From contig CAVOSE010000069.1 of the NCBI GenBank assembly GCA_963698775.1, positions 1 through 64,000 on the forward strand: DNA of 64,000 nucleotides, read 5' to 3'. Position 1 is the stretch's first letter. Each line of letters starts with the position of its first letter. This document shows positions 17,043 through 28,189 of this stretch, one piece after another. The DNA comes from Thiohalocapsa sp963698775 (lineage in GTDB: Bacteria > Pseudomonadota > Gammaproteobacteria > Chromatiales > Chromatiaceae). The notes under the pieces were generated by a model that saw nothing but the letters and a program-made list of their open reading frames with translations, searched no databases and was not told the origin of the DNA. Position numbers and translations under genes: made by a program.

Positions 17043-18119
17043 TCAGATGTAGCGCAATGGGACGCGTCGCGAGATTCCGGTGAAGAGCTGATAGGCGATG
17101 GTACCGCTTGCCGTGGCTACGTCGTTGGCTGGGACTCGGTCGCCCCAGAGTTGCACGGGGTCGCCGATACGGGCCTGTGGTATGCCGCTTAGATCAACCG
17201 TGAGCATGTCCATCGAGACGCGACCGATGATGCGGCTGGAGCTGCCGTTGACCGCAACGGGTGTGCCGTCCGGTGCATGTCGCGGATAGCCGTCCGCGTA
17301 GCCCAGTGCGACCACGCCCACCCGGGTGGGTTGGTCGCAGACAAAGCGCCCGCCATAGCCGATGGGCTCGCCGGCGGCCAGTTCGCGCACGCTGATCAGG
17401 GCGGATTCGAGGTACATGGTGGGCCTCAACAGATCCGAGTGCGGGTGCGGGCCGTTCAGCGGCGTCGCGCCGTAAAGCATGATGCCGGGACGTATCCAGT
17501 CGCCATGGGTCGCAGGCCAGGCGAGTACCGCGGCGGAGTTGGCCAGGCTGCGTGGGCTGCCGAGTCCGCCGGCGTGACGTTCGAGGCAGTCGAGTTGCCG
17601 TCTGGTGGCGTCACTGTCTAGTTCATCTGCTCGCGCCAGATGACTCATCGCGACGATATCGCCGACATGCGCGCAGGCCGAGAGTGTCGCGTGGGCCTCG
17701 GCAAAAGACTCCGGTGCCAAACCGACGCGGTGCATTCCGGTGTCCATCTTCAGCCAGACGTCGAGCGGGCGGGAGGGGCGCGCCCGCAGCAACCACTGTA
17801 GTTGCAGCCCTGAGTGGATCACCGGTATCAACCGGGCGCGTTCCACCGAGGCGAGTTCCTCGGGTTCGAAAATGCCCTCGAGCAAAAGGATGGGGCGCGA
17901 AATGCCGGACTCCCGTAACTCCAGTGCCTCCTCGATACAGGCGACGGCGAAGGCGTCCGCGTCTGGCTCCAATGCGCGCGCCACGGCAACCGCGCCATGT
18001 CCGTAGCCGTTGGCTTTGACCACAGCGACGGCGTGGGCCCGCGGGGCTAACGCCTTGGCGACGCGGTAGTTGTGGCGAATGGCTGCAAGGTCGATACGGG
18101 CGTTTGCCGGACGAGACAT
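17043..18119 (-). CDS. alr: Alanine racemase
   Basis: A 358-residue fold-type III PLP enzyme making D-alanine for peptidoglycan. The PLP-binding Lys35 is in VAVVKANGYGHGAVAVARAL. The substrate pocket has KMDTGMHRVGL, and the C-terminal domain has PIGYGGRF, the catalytic-Tyr region VALGYADGYPRHA and GRVSMDMLTVDLS. Length is normal. It is transcribed towards the BT1 transporter gene and away from tig. In many gammaproteobacteria alr follows dnaB; that neighbour is absent here. Confidence 0.96.
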   Translation of the reverse strand: MSRPANARIDLAAIRHNYRVAKALAPRAHAVAVVKANGYGHGAVAVARALEPDADAFAVACIEEALELRESGISRPILLLEGIFEPEELASVERARLIPVIHSGLQLQWLLRARPSRPLDVWLKMDTGMHRVGLAPESFAEAHATLSACAHVGDIVAMSHLARADELDSDATRRQLDCLERHAGGLGSPRSLANSAAVLAWPATHGDWIRPGIMLYGATPLNGPHPHSDLLRPTMYLESALISVRELAAGEPIGYGGRFVCDQPTRVGVVALGYADGYPRHAPDGTPVAVNGSSSRIIGRVSMDMLTVDLSGIPQARIGDPVQLWGDRVPANDVATASGTIAYQLFTGISRRVPLRYI

Positions 18120-18331
18120 GGGTTACGTAACGATCGAGGCTTTCGGCTCGGCGGTTGTGGCCGGCCACTGCGGCGCAGCAACGGTTGCTCGCCGCGATGA
18201 CAGGGGCTATCGAAGGAAGAGTACCGCAAGCGGCGTCTATTCGGCGAGGGCGATGTCGGCGCGCGCACCGGTGGAGCTAACCGGGATGATCGTTGAATCA
18301 GGGCATCTGTATGCTGCTTGGCCCGCGCCGC

Positions 18332-18361
18332 TTGGATCAGGCTGTCGAGAGGGGCTATACT
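18332..18361 (+). promoter_or_regulatory. Sigma-70-type promoter for tig
   Basis: TTGGAT (18332-18337) and TATACT (18356-18361) are separated by 18 nt, 50 bp upstream of the tig ATG and in the right orientation. The match is good in the -10 box and moderate in the -35 box. Confidence 0.6.
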
Positions 18362-18410
18362 GGCGAGCTTTTGCAAGTTTAGCGGCACCCGTTACAGGAG
18401 ATACCCCAAG

Positions 18411-19706
18411 ATGCAAGTGACCGTCGAGACCGGCGAGGGGCTCGCCCGCCAGATGACCGTGGAGCTGCCGCCCGAAGAGATCGAGCAGGAGGTCGACAAA
18501 CGCCTGCAAGAAGTGGCACGCAATGCCCGTTTGCCCGGCTTCCGGCCCGGTAAGGTGCCCATGCGGGTGCTGCGCCAGCGCTTCGGCGACAGCGTGCGCG
18601 GTGAGGTCTTCGGCGATAAGGTGCAGTCCTCGTTCTCCGAGGCCATTGCCAAAGAAGAATTGCGCCCGGCAGGCATGCCCGAGATCGAGGCAGATATCGA
18701 CAAGGCGGCACGCCGTTACGCCTACACGGCGAAGTTCGAGGTGCTGCCGCAGATCACGCTGTGCGGCTTGGAGGGTAAGTCGATCCAGCGACCAGTGGCG
18801 GATGTGGTCGACAGTGATATCGACGACATGATCGCGCGACTGCGCGAGCAAAACAAGGAATGGGTGGATGTCGAACGCCCCGCGGCGAACGGCGACCGGG
18901 TTACCGCTTCCTTCCAAGGTTCCATTGATGGGGAGTCGTTCCCCGGCGGCAATGCCGAGGATGTTCCGCTGGAATTGGGCTCGAACAGCATGGTGCCAGG
19001 CTTTGAGGAACAACTGATCGGGGTTTCCGCGGGCGATGAGCGTGACATCGACGTCACCTTCCCCGCCGACTACCAGAAAGAGGAATTGGCGGGTAAGCAG
19101 GCTCGGTTCAGCGTGACCGTCAAGGCCGTTGCGGAGCCGGTATTGCCGGAAGTCGACGAAGCGTTCGTTAGCCGATTCGGTGTTGAAGATGGCGACGTCG
19201 AAAAGTTTCGTGCGGACGTGCGCAGCAACATGGGGCGGGAGTTGAAGCAGCGTATCGAGTCCAAGCTGAAGGAGCAGGTGATGGATGCGTTGATCGAGGC
19301 CAACCCGTTCGACCTGCCGGCCGTACTGGTGGCCGAGGAAATCAAGGTGCTCAAAGGGCAGGCTCGGCAGGCCGTCGGTGGTGGTACCTTTGAACTGCCG
19401 GACGAACTCTTCGCGGACTCGGCGAAGCGGCGGGTCGCGCTTGGTCTGATCGTCGCGGAGATCGTCAAGCAGCATGAGCTAGCGCCGGATGCGGCCCGCG
19501 TGCGTGCCTCGGTGGAGGAGATGGCCGCGACCTTCGAGACACCCCAGTCGGTCGTCGACTACTACTACGCCGACCGCCAGCGACTGGCACAGGTTGAGTC
19601 GATGGTGATGGAGGAGATGGTCGTGGAGCGCATGCTCGAACAGGCGGATGTTCAGGACGAGCCAACCACCTTCGCTGCGATGACCGAAGCGCAGCAGACT
19701 GGTTGA
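18411..19706 (+). CDS. tig: Trigger factor
   Basis: A 431-residue ribosome-associated chaperone and prolyl isomerase. The N-terminal ribosome-binding domain includes the signature ARLPGFRPGKVPMRVLRQRF. The central FKBP-like domain (about 160-245) has GDRVTASFQGSIDGE and MVPGFEEQLIGVSAGD. The long helical C-terminal domain forms the substrate cradle. The ATG at 18411 follows ACAGGAG. It heads the classical tig-clpP-clpX-lon block, all on the plus strand. The larger frame starting at 18318 is unsupported. Confidence 0.97.
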   Translation: MQVTVETGEGLARQMTVELPPEEIEQEVDKRLQEVARNARLPGFRPGKVPMRVLRQRFGDSVRGEVFGDKVQSSFSEAIAKEELRPAGMPEIEADIDKAARRYAYTAKFEVLPQITLCGLEGKSIQRPVADVVDSDIDDMIARLREQNKEWVDVERPAANGDRVTASFQGSIDGESFPGGNAEDVPLELGSNSMVPGFEEQLIGVSAGDERDIDVTFPADYQKEELAGKQARFSVTVKAVAEPVLPEVDEAFVSRFGVEDGDVEKFRADVRSNMGRELKQRIESKLKEQVMDALIEANPFDLPAVLVAEEIKVLKGQARQAVGGGTFELPDELFADSAKRRVALGLIVAEIVKQHELAPDAARVRASVEEMAATFETPQSVVDYYYADRQRLAQVESMVMEEMVVERMLEQADVQDEPTTFAAMTEAQQTG

Positions 19707-19876
19707 TTGCCGGCTCGGTGATGCCACATTCTCCACTGGCGGCGGCAAGTTTCGTCTGCGCCAATGCGTTTTCGAGCCGCCTCCCCAGGCGCCCGTCTGG
19801 AAGCGCCGGATCCGACCCACGCCTTCCGGCCTACTCATGCCTTCCGAGCGAGGGCTTCGAACGAGGTTGCACTACG

Positions 19877-20515
19877 ATGAATTCTGAAATCGCCAGCACA
19901 GGTTGGAACCCCCAGGCGTTGGGCCTGATTCCCATGGTTATCGAGCAGACCGCGCGTGGCGAGCGTTCGTTCGACATCTTTTCACGCTTGCTCAAGGAGC
20001 GGGTCGTGTTTCTGGTCGGTCCGGTGGAGGATCACGTCGCCAACTTGGTCGTGGCGCAGCTGTTGTTTCTCGAGTCGGAGAATCCGGATAAGGACATCCA
20101 TTTCTACATCAACTCGCCGGGTGGGTCTGTGACTGCCGGTTTGGCCATCTATGACACCATGCGCTTCATCCGGCCAGACGTGAGTACCATGTGTATCGGG
20201 CAGGCGGCGAGCATGGGCGCCTTGTTACTGACGGGCGGGGCCAAGGGTAAGCGATTCTGTTTGCCCCACTCGCGCATGATGATCCATCAGCCGCTGGGAG
20301 GCTTCCAGGGGCAGGCCACGGACATCGATATCCATGCGCGCGAGATACTGCACATTCGGGACCAACTCAACCATATTCTGGCCGAGCATACCGGGCAGCC
20401 CTTGGAAAAGATTGAAGAGGACACGGAGCGCGACCGCTTCATGGGCGGCGACGTCGCCGTTGAGTACGGTCTGATCGACCAAGTGCTCGACCGGCGCGCA
20501 GCGGCGGAGACCTAG
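19877..20515 (+). CDS. clpP: ATP-dependent Clp protease, proteolytic subunit
   Basis: A 212-residue serine protease subunit that forms the tetradecameric ClpP barrel. The catalytic Ser112 is in GQAASMGALLL, His137 in MMIHQPLGGFQGQATD, and the Asp lies further on in the ERDRFM region. FYINSPGGSVTAGLAIYDTM forms the oxyanion region. The ATG at 19877 follows GAGGTTGC, which I prefer to an in-frame start at 19703. It is 170 bp after tig and 229 bp before clpX, its ATPase partner. Confidence 0.97.
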   Translation: MNSEIASTGWNPQALGLIPMVIEQTARGERSFDIFSRLLKERVVFLVGPVEDHVANLVVAQLLFLESENPDKDIHFYINSPGGSVTAGLAIYDTMRFIRPDVSTMCIGQAASMGALLLTGGAKGKRFCLPHSRMMIHQPLGGFQGQATDIDIHAREILHIRDQLNHILAEHTGQPLEKIEEDTERDRFMGGDVAVEYGLIDQVLDRRAAAET

Positions 20516-20647
20516 GCGCTGTCTTCAGGTTGTCGAGAAGAGAAGCCGTTGGGCACGTTCGGGGTTGGCGGGTTCCGGGTATGCCTGAAGACGGCGTATT
20601 CGCCCCAGACGTTGCTCGGTATGGGCATGTCCGCGGTAGCGGCCGTC

Positions 20648-20675
20648 TTGCCATCTCGCGGCAAACAGTTATGAT
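20648..20675 (+). promoter_or_regulatory. Sigma-70-type promoter for clpX
   Basis: TTGCCA (20648-20653) and TATGAT (20670-20675) with a 16-nt spacer lie about 70 bp before the clpX start. Each box matches the consensus at five of six positions. It would allow clpX to be transcribed apart from clpP. Confidence 0.55.
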
Positions 20676-20744
20676 TGAGCCAAACCTCGCGGGGGCAGGG
20701 CCCTTGATTCCCTGCCGATTCGGTACTCGGAGAGCATTCCATCC

Positions 20745-22022
<1,278 letters not shown>

Positions 22023-22315
22023 TTCTGATTGACATGCCAGTCCGCGGCCGCGTCGCGACCGTGCGAGGCGTCGTCCTGTCTAGGCGGCTTCATTGCGCCG
22101 AGGTCAGCCTCGGCCATCGCATCGCGGCTGCCCTTCCCGCCTCAGGGTTCACCCTTCCGATTCCGGCCCGATTGAACCGTCCGCTCTGAGCCCTAACCTG
22201 AGAGAGGACGTCAATGATCTGTTCTTCACCTATCGTTCGCTTTTTCTTCGCCCCGCTGTCCTGCTCCGAGGGACGGATGATGGGCGCCCGGACGATTCAC
22301 TAGAGTAAGGTTTCC
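22023..22315. other. clpX-lon intergenic region
   Basis: The 293 bp between clpX and lon contain no gene. A TTGACA occurs at 22029-22034 but has no good -10 partner. I looked for a heat-shock (sigma-32) promoter, expected for lon, and could not identify a convincing one. Confidence 0.35.
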
Positions 22316-24784
22316 ATGGCCAAGAACGATATCGATTCCAAGCATTCCGCGTCTGCCGATCAAGAAGTGCCGGTCCTGCCGCTGCGCGATGTCGTCGTCT
22401 ATCCGCACATGGTGATCCCGCTGTTTGTCGGTCGGGACAAATCCATCAAGGCCCTTGATTCGGCGATGGCGAGCGACAAGCAAATCCTGTTGATCGCGCA
22501 AAAAAATGCCGACGTCGATGACCCCGCCGTCGGGGACCTGCATACCATCGGCACCTTGGCCAACATCCTTCAGCTTCTGAAGCTTCCCGATGGCACCGTC
22601 AAGGTTTTGGTCGAGGGCCATCGGCGCGCCAAGGCGACCTCTTTCCTGACCACCGATCAGGCCTTTTCGGCGATCGTGACGCCACTGGCTGAGAAGCTCG
22701 AAGTAGACGAGCGTGAGCAGGAAGTGTTGATGCGGTCCGCGGTGACGCTGTTTGATCAGTACGTCAAGCTCAACAAGAAGGTTCCGCCCGAGGTGTTGAC
22801 CTCGCTGTCGAGCATCGACGAGGCGGGGCGCCTCGCCGACACCATGGCTGCGCACATGTCGCTGAAGCTTGAGGAAAAACAGCACGTGCTGGAGATGATC
22901 GACGTGCAGCAGCGTCTAGAGCATCTGATGGGCCTGATGGAGGCCGAGAGCGACATCTTGCAAATGGAAAAGCGCATCCGCGGTCGCGTTAAGCGGCAAA
23001 TGGAGAAGAATCAGCGGGAGTACTACCTCAACGAGCAGATGAAGGCGATCCAAAAGGAACTGGGCGAGCTGGAGGACGTGCCGAACGAGCTTGAAGAGAT
23101 CGGGCGTCGCATCGAAGAGGCGGGCATGCCCAAGGAGGTCAAGGACAAGGCGACCGCCGAACTGAACAAGCTGAAGTTGATGTCGCCGATGTCGGCTGAG
23201 GCCACCGTGGTGCGCAACTACGTCGATACGCTCGTATCCGTGCCCTGGAAGAAGCGTACCCGCATCCGAAACGATATTAAGGTCGCTGAGAAGGTGCTGG
23301 ACGCGGACCATTACGGCTTGGAGAAGGTCAAGGAACGCATCCTCGAGTATCTGGCCGTGCAGCAGCGGGTGCGTAAACTCAAAGGCCCGATTCTCTGCCT
23401 GGTGGGGCCGCCCGGTGTCGGCAAGACCTCCCTCGGACAGTCCATCGCCCGCGCCACCAATCGTAAGTTCGCCCGCATGTCGCTGGGCGGCGTCCGCGAC
23501 GAGGCCGAGATTCGTGGCCATCGCCGGACCTACATCGGTGCTTTGCCGGGTAAGATCATCCAGCTGCTGTCCAAGGTTGGCTCGCGCAATGCCTTCTTCT
23601 TGTTGGACGAGATCGACAAGATGGCGATGGACTTCCGGGGCGACCCGGCCTCAGCGCTGCTCGAGGTGCTTGATCCTGAGCAAAATCACACCTTTAACGA
23701 TCACTACTTGGAGGTGGACTTCGATCTCTCCGAGGTCATGTTTGTCGGCACCGCCAACACGCTGAACATTCCCCCTGCGCTGCTTGACCGTATGGAAGTC
23801 ATCCGTCTCGCCGGGTATACGGAAGATGAAAAGGTCAACATCGCGGAGCGCTACTTGATCCCGAAGCAGATGAAGAACAACGGACTCAAGGACGGCGAGT
23901 TGCTGATTCGGGAAGCGACGATCCGCGATATCGTGCGCTACTATACGCGCGAGGCCGGCGTTCGGAATCTAGAGCGGGAGATCTCCAAGATCTGCCGCAA
24001 GGTGGTCAAGGAGGTGCTTCTCAAGAAGCGGGATACCACCATCGCGGTCACGCCGAAGTCCTTGGAGAAATATCTTGGCGTCCGGCGCTTCCGCTTCGGC
24101 CTTGCCGACGAACATGACCAGGTTGGCCAGGTCACCGGTCTCGCCTGGACCGAGGTCGGCGGCGAATTGCTGCGCATCGAGTCCGCGCTAGTCCCCGGAA
24201 AGGGTAAATTCACCTACACGGGACAACTCGGCGATGTGATGCAGGAGTCGATTCAGGCCGCGCTGACCGTCGTTCGGAGTCGGGCCGAGGCGCTCGGGAT
24301 CGACCCCGACTTTCACCAAAAGAACGACCTGCATATCCACGTGCCAGAAGGTGCCACGCCAAAGGATGGCCCGAGTGCGGGTGTCGCCATGTGTACGGCC
24401 CTGGTCTCCGCGCTGACGAACGTCGCAGTGCGCTCCAGCGTCGCGATGACCGGTGAGATCACGTTGCGCGGGGAGGTGCTGCCGATCGGTGGCCTGAAGG
24501 AGAAACTGCTTGCGGCGCATCGGGGAGGCATTCAAACGGTGCTGATCCCCTACGAGAACGAGCGTGACTTGGTGGAAATTCCCAAGAACATCAAACAAAG
24601 CTTGGATATCCGACCGGTGCGTTGGATCGACGAGGTGCTCGAGTTTGCACTCTGCGAGCGTCCCGCTGCGCAGGCGGTGCCAGCGGAGCCGGCCGCCGCT
24701 GATGTTGTCGCCGCGAAGGAGAAGGCGCCGCCAGCCGCAAAGAAGGGCGACAAGAAGTCATCTGGTGCGCGCACGCATCACTGA
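22316..24784 (+). CDS. lon: ATP-dependent protease Lon
   Basis: An 822-residue LonA. The N-terminal substrate-binding domain begins VPVLPLRDVVVYPHMVIPLF, then comes a coiled-coil region (about 220-270). The AAA+ module has Walker A GPPGVGKTSLGQSIA (about 363) and Walker B AFFLLDEIDKMAMDF. The protease domain has the catalytic Ser687 in PKDGPSAGVAMCTAL and Lys730 in GGLKEKLLAAHRGG, 43 residues apart as in E. coli. A Lys/Ala-rich tail of about 45 residues extends past the usual end. It degrades misfolded and regulatory proteins and sits in the standard clpX-lon-hupB order. Confidence 0.97.
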   Translation: MAKNDIDSKHSASADQEVPVLPLRDVVVYPHMVIPLFVGRDKSIKALDSAMASDKQILLIAQKNADVDDPAVGDLHTIGTLANILQLLKLPDGTVKVLVEGHRRAKATSFLTTDQAFSAIVTPLAEKLEVDEREQEVLMRSAVTLFDQYVKLNKKVPPEVLTSLSSIDEAGRLADTMAAHMSLKLEEKQHVLEMIDVQQRLEHLMGLMEAESDILQMEKRIRGRVKRQMEKNQREYYLNEQMKAIQKELGELEDVPNELEEIGRRIEEAGMPKEVKDKATAELNKLKLMSPMSAEATVVRNYVDTLVSVPWKKRTRIRNDIKVAEKVLDADHYGLEKVKERILEYLAVQQRVRKLKGPILCLVGPPGVGKTSLGQSIARATNRKFARMSLGGVRDEAEIRGHRRTYIGALPGKIIQLLSKVGSRNAFFLLDEIDKMAMDFRGDPASALLEVLDPEQNHTFNDHYLEVDFDLSEVMFVGTANTLNIPPALLDRMEVIRLAGYTEDEKVNIAERYLIPKQMKNNGLKDGELLIREATIRDIVRYYTREAGVRNLEREISKICRKVVKEVLLKKRDTTIAVTPKSLEKYLGVRRFRFGLADEHDQVGQVTGLAWTEVGGELLRIESALVPGKGKFTYTGQLGDVMQESIQAALTVVRSRAEALGIDPDFHQKNDLHIHVPEGATPKDGPSAGVAMCTALVSALTNVAVRSSVAMTGEITLRGEVLPIGGLKEKLLAAHRGGIQTVLIPYENERDLVEIPKNIKQSLDIRPVRWIDEVLEFALCERPAAQAVPAEPAAADVVAAKEKAPPAAKKGDKKSSGARTHH

Positions 24785-25019
24785 CTGTCCACTCGCGACG
24801 GCCCCGCCGCGGCTCTGAGGCCGCAGCGCTGGCTGGCATAGCCCAAGCTGCCGCAACGAGGCTGGCGCCGTCCGATCCTTTGGTCGCGCCGGGACACTAC
24901 GCCCAGCCCATTGGTGTGCGTCCCCATCGTAATGTGCGGCTGTTCTTAGGGGGACTCGTAGATTGGGGCTGTCGCCATCGCGACATCGGTGGATCGCGGT
25001 GGGTCTAGGGTCTATTTGC

Positions 25020-25049
25020 TTGACAGGCGCGTGGCTGCTCGTGAACAAT
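25020..25049 (+). promoter_or_regulatory. Putative promoter of the HU gene
   Basis: TTGACA (25020-25025) and AACAAT (25044-25049), 18 nt apart, lie about 90 bp upstream of the HU ATG. The -35 is perfect and the -10 weak. The rest of the 357-bp gap after lon shows no gene. Confidence 0.45.
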
Positions 25050-25141
25050 CCGCCCCTGCTTCGGCAACAAGAGCAGTCGGGCCACACATTCGTGCCAGCG
25101 TTGTGTGTGCACATTTCCAAGGTAAAGTGATAGGGGGAAAC

Positions 25142-25414
25142 ATGAACAAATCGGATCTGATTGATGCAATGGCAGAGGCTGCGGACATCCCAAAAACGTC
25201 TGCCGCGCGCGCACTCGATGCCTTTACCGACTCGGTTGCCGTCGGCCTCAAGGGCGGTGATACGGTGTCTATCATCGGTTTTGGCACCTTTGCTGTGAAG
25301 GAGCGCGCTGCACGTACGGGCCGCAATCCTCAGACGGGGGCCGTGATTCAGATCGCTGCTTCGAAGACACCGTCTTTTAAGGCTGGTAAAGCCCTTAAGG
25401 ACGCAGTACAATAG
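25142..25414 (+). CDS. hupB: DNA-binding protein HU-beta
   Basis: A 90-residue histone-like protein: MNKSDLIDAMAEAADIPKTS, then GDTVSIIGFGTFAVKERAAR and the DNA-intercalating arm TGRNPQTGAVIQIAASKTPS with the Pro at its tip. HU compacts and bends DNA as a dimer. The ATG at 25142 has AGGGGG six nt upstream. The position right after lon is the standard one for hupB. Confidence 0.96.
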   Translation: MNKSDLIDAMAEAADIPKTSAARALDAFTDSVAVGLKGGDTVSIIGFGTFAVKERAARTGRNPQTGAVIQIAASKTPSFKAGKALKDAVQ

Positions 25415-25566
25415 CGGCTTAACTTTTTTAGGGCTCGGTCGGATTGATGTAGCGATAGTCGAGCTTCAATTGAAGTCCGGCCACCAATACGATGCCACTT
25501 CCGCCTGACTAAGATAAAGGAAGTTGTTGTTGCACTAACACCTAATGCGCTGAAGTGCGGCCGTTA

Positions 25567-25642
25567 GGGTGCTTAGCTCAGCTGGGAGAGCATCGCCCTT
25601 ACAAGGCGAGGGTCGCAGGTTCGATCCCTGCAGCACCCACCA
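25567..25642 (+). tRNA. tRNA-Val (UAC anticodon)
   Basis: A 76-nt cloverleaf with a 7-bp acceptor stem (GGGTGCT / AGCACCC), D arm GCTCAGCTGGGAGAGC, anticodon loop CTTACAA (anticodon TAC), T arm GCAGGTTCGATCCCTGC and an encoded CCA end. It reads valine codons. It lies 112 bp before tRNA-Asp. Confidence 0.97.
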
Positions 25643-25753
25643 GGTTTAATGGTAACCGCGACTGGATGCCCATCCCGGGCGTACCAAAGTGGCGACCGGT
25701 GATCGCGGGCGTACCCTATCGGACGCGCCTCGGTCCTGAGAGTGATTGTTCTA

Positions 25754-25830
25754 GGAGTGGTAGTTCAGTTGGTTAGAATACCGGCCTGTCACGCCGGGGG
25801 TCGCGGGTTCGAGTCCCGTCCACTCCGCCA
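25754..25830 (+). tRNA. tRNA-Asp (GUC anticodon)
   Basis: A 77-nt cloverleaf: acceptor GGAGTGG / CCACTCC, D arm GTTCAGTTGGTTAGAAT, anticodon loop CTGTCAC (anticodon GTC), T arm GCGGGTTCGAGTCCCGT, with encoded CCA. Val and Asp tRNA genes in tandem after hupB are common in gammaproteobacteria. Confidence 0.97.
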
Positions 25831-25841
25831 ATTTTAAGTAG

Positions 25842-25877
25842 CGCGGGGTATCTGGTTCAGATACCCCGCGTTCTTTT
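25842..25877 (+). terminator. Rho-independent terminator after the tRNAs
   Basis: A perfect 12-bp stem, CGCGGGGTATCT and AGATACCCCGCG, with a 5-nt loop GGTTC, is followed by TTCTTTT. It starts 11 nt after the tRNA-Asp CCA. Confidence 0.92.
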
Positions 25878-26095
25878 GTGTGGCCTTAGCTCATGAGGGT
25901 CCCGTTGGGGTGCCCCAGCTTGCTACCCATGCGTTGGACGCAACCGCCTATCAGCATCGCTTCCAAAGCTGCACGCTAGCCTCACAACGTGGACACCGGT
26001 CCTGGTGTTTGCGCTCCGAAGTCGACAGCGGCGGCGAGGCGTTGGGCTCTCATTGATTCATCCATCTAACCGAATACGCATCCCGAGACGTTGAC

Positions 26096-28030
26096 ATGTT
26101 GCAGGAGATTCGAGAACGGGCACAAGGATGGGTCGCTTGGGCGATCGTCATCCTTATCAGTATTCCTTTCGCGCTTTGGGGCATTCAGTCCTATCTTGGC
26201 GTTGGGGGCGAGTCGGTCGTCGCAACCGTGAACGGCACCGACATTACCGAGCAGCAGTTCAGTCGCAATGTGCAGCGCACCCGCATGCAGTTACGCGAGC
26301 GCCTGGGTGCGGCCTACGATCCTGAACTCTTCGGAGGTCAGCGGCTGCGCGAACAAGTCCTCGACGGGATGATCCAGGACGCGGTGTTGCTCGACGCCTC
26401 GCTATCGATGGGTCTACGCGTCTCCGATCAGGCCATTCGCGCCGCCGTCTTGAGCGAGCCTGCGTTCCAGAACAATGGCGTCTTCGACACGGACACTTAC
26501 AATCGTGTCCTCCGGCTTCAGGGCCTAACACCGGCGGCCTATGAGGACCAGCTGCGCCGACGGCTGTTGTCGACGCAACTTGCGCGCGCTGTGACCGCCA
26601 CGGAGTTCGTCACCCCGGCGACGGTCGACGAAAGCACTCGGTTGCTGCGCCAACAGCGGCAGCTCTCCTATGTCGTGCTGCCGCGCGCGGAGTTCTTGCC
26701 CGCAGAGGCGCCTTCCGATGCGGACGTTCAGACTTACTACGACGACAACGCCGCGGCCTTTGAGACCCCGGAGCAGGTCCGCGTTGCTTACTTGATGCTC
26801 GACGCCGAGCGGTTGAACGATTCCGCCGCCGAGACCAGCGGTGACGCTAGTGAGGACGCCTTGCGGGCCAGCTACGAGGAGCGCGTCGACGAGTTCGCCA
26901 CGCCGGAACAGCGCCACGTTAGACACATCCTGCTGACGATACCAATGGACGGCGGTGACGCGGCGGCGGATGACGTCAAACAAGAAATCGCTGAACTCCG
27001 GGGGCGCATCCTTGCAGGAGAGGACTTTGCCGAAGTCGCTAAAGCGGAATCGGAAGATCCGGCCAGCGCGGTTGCTGGCGGGGACCTCGGGTTGGTCGGG
27101 CGTGGTGTTTTGGACCCGGCGTTCGAAAAGGCCGCCTTCGAACTGGGTGTGGATACCATCAGCGAACCGGTGCGTAGTCGTTTCGGTTATCACCTGATTG
27201 AGGTGACTGAGATCCAGGGCGGCGGCATCCAGCCGTTTGAGGAAGTGCGCGAGCAACTGGCGCGCGAGGCAGCGACGGGTGAGTCGGAGGCGTTGTTCTT
27301 CGATATGGCCGAACGCCTTGCCAACCTGAGCTATGAATCGCCCGACAGTCTCGTTCCGGCGGCCGAGACGTTGGGTTTGACGATCGAGACCAGCGACTGG
27401 TTCGACCGTAACGGCGGCGAAGGTATCTTAGGCAATCCAAAGGTCACCGCCGCGGCGTTCAGTGAGGACGTGCTGACGCTCGGCAACAACAGCGAGCTAA
27501 TGGAACCCGACCCTGAAGTGATGCAGGCGATCGTTTTGCGGGTCGACGACCATCGACCACCGGCGGTGCAGCCTCTCGATGAGGTGCGTGATCGGATCGT
27601 AGAGATTCTGCAGCAGCAAGAGGCCTCGTCCGCGGCGCTGGCGGCCGCAGACACGATGGTCGAGCGATTGCGGGCCGGCGAAGCGGAAAGTGCCGTGGCC
27701 GGCGACTTTGAGGTACAGACCCCGGGGTTAGTCGGTCGTACTGCGCCGGGTCTGCCTCCAGCAGTGCTGGAACTCGCGTTCGATCTGCCTCGACCGACCG
27801 TCGACGGGCGGGTCTTTGGACGGGTCGAAGACGGCGCTGGCAATGCCGTCGTGGTTGCGGTCGAAAAGGTGATCGATGGCGATAGCGCGGGGCTGGATGA
27901 GGGCGCACGAGAGGCCGAGGCCAGTATGCTCTCGGATACGCTGGCCCGCTCGGCCTACACCCAGTTGATCGATGAGCTTGAAGCTCGGGCCAACATCGAG
28001 CGCTCGGAACTGCCCGCCGATACCCCTTAG
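26096..28030 (+). CDS. ppiD: Periplasmic folding chaperone PpiD (SurA-N/PpiC domains)
   Basis: A 644-residue inner-membrane-anchored chaperone facing the periplasm. One N-terminal helix (AQGWVAWAIVILISIPFALW, about 9-28) is followed by a SurA-like chaperone domain (VNGTDITEQQFSRNVQRTRM, LLDASLSMGLRVSD). A PpiC parvulin domain lies at about 275-365 (EQRHVRHILLTIP, AGGDLGLVGRGVLDPAFEKA, RFGYHLIEVTEIQGG), and a second degenerate parvulin-like part follows. PpiD assists proteins emerging from the Sec translocon. It follows lon and hupB as in E. coli. Confidence 0.93.
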   Translation: MLQEIRERAQGWVAWAIVILISIPFALWGIQSYLGVGGESVVATVNGTDITEQQFSRNVQRTRMQLRERLGAAYDPELFGGQRLREQVLDGMIQDAVLLDASLSMGLRVSDQAIRAAVLSEPAFQNNGVFDTDTYNRVLRLQGLTPAAYEDQLRRRLLSTQLARAVTATEFVTPATVDESTRLLRQQRQLSYVVLPRAEFLPAEAPSDADVQTYYDDNAAAFETPEQVRVAYLMLDAERLNDSAAETSGDASEDALRASYEERVDEFATPEQRHVRHILLTIPMDGGDAAADDVKQEIAELRGRILAGEDFAEVAKAESEDPASAVAGGDLGLVGRGVLDPAFEKAAFELGVDTISEPVRSRFGYHLIEVTEIQGGGIQPFEEVREQLAREAATGESEALFFDMAERLANLSYESPDSLVPAAETLGLTIETSDWFDRNGGEGILGNPKVTAAAFSEDVLTLGNNSELMEPDPEVMQAIVLRVDDHRPPAVQPLDEVRDRIVEILQQQEASSAALAAADTMVERLRAGEAESAVAGDFEVQTPGLVGRTAPGLPPAVLELAFDLPRPTVDGRVFGRVEDGAGNAVVVAVEKVIDGDSAGLDEGAREAEASMLSDTLARSAYTQLIDELEARANIERSELPADTP

Positions 28031-28189
28031 CGATTGGGGTGGCCGAAGGGCGGGAAACCCCCAGCGCCCCTGCTCTCTGTCGGCGTCTGATGGCGGGCTG
28101 TACTTGGTCGATCGACGCGGCTAGCCCACCGCAGCTAGCCCGCCCGCTCTGGCTGAGACCCCAGCCGGCCCATTGACCGGCTGCTCGGC

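Noticed and set aside
22023..22315. Sigma-32 promoter for lon
   Set aside because: No CTTGAA-type -35 with a CCCCAT-type -10 at proper spacing was visible.
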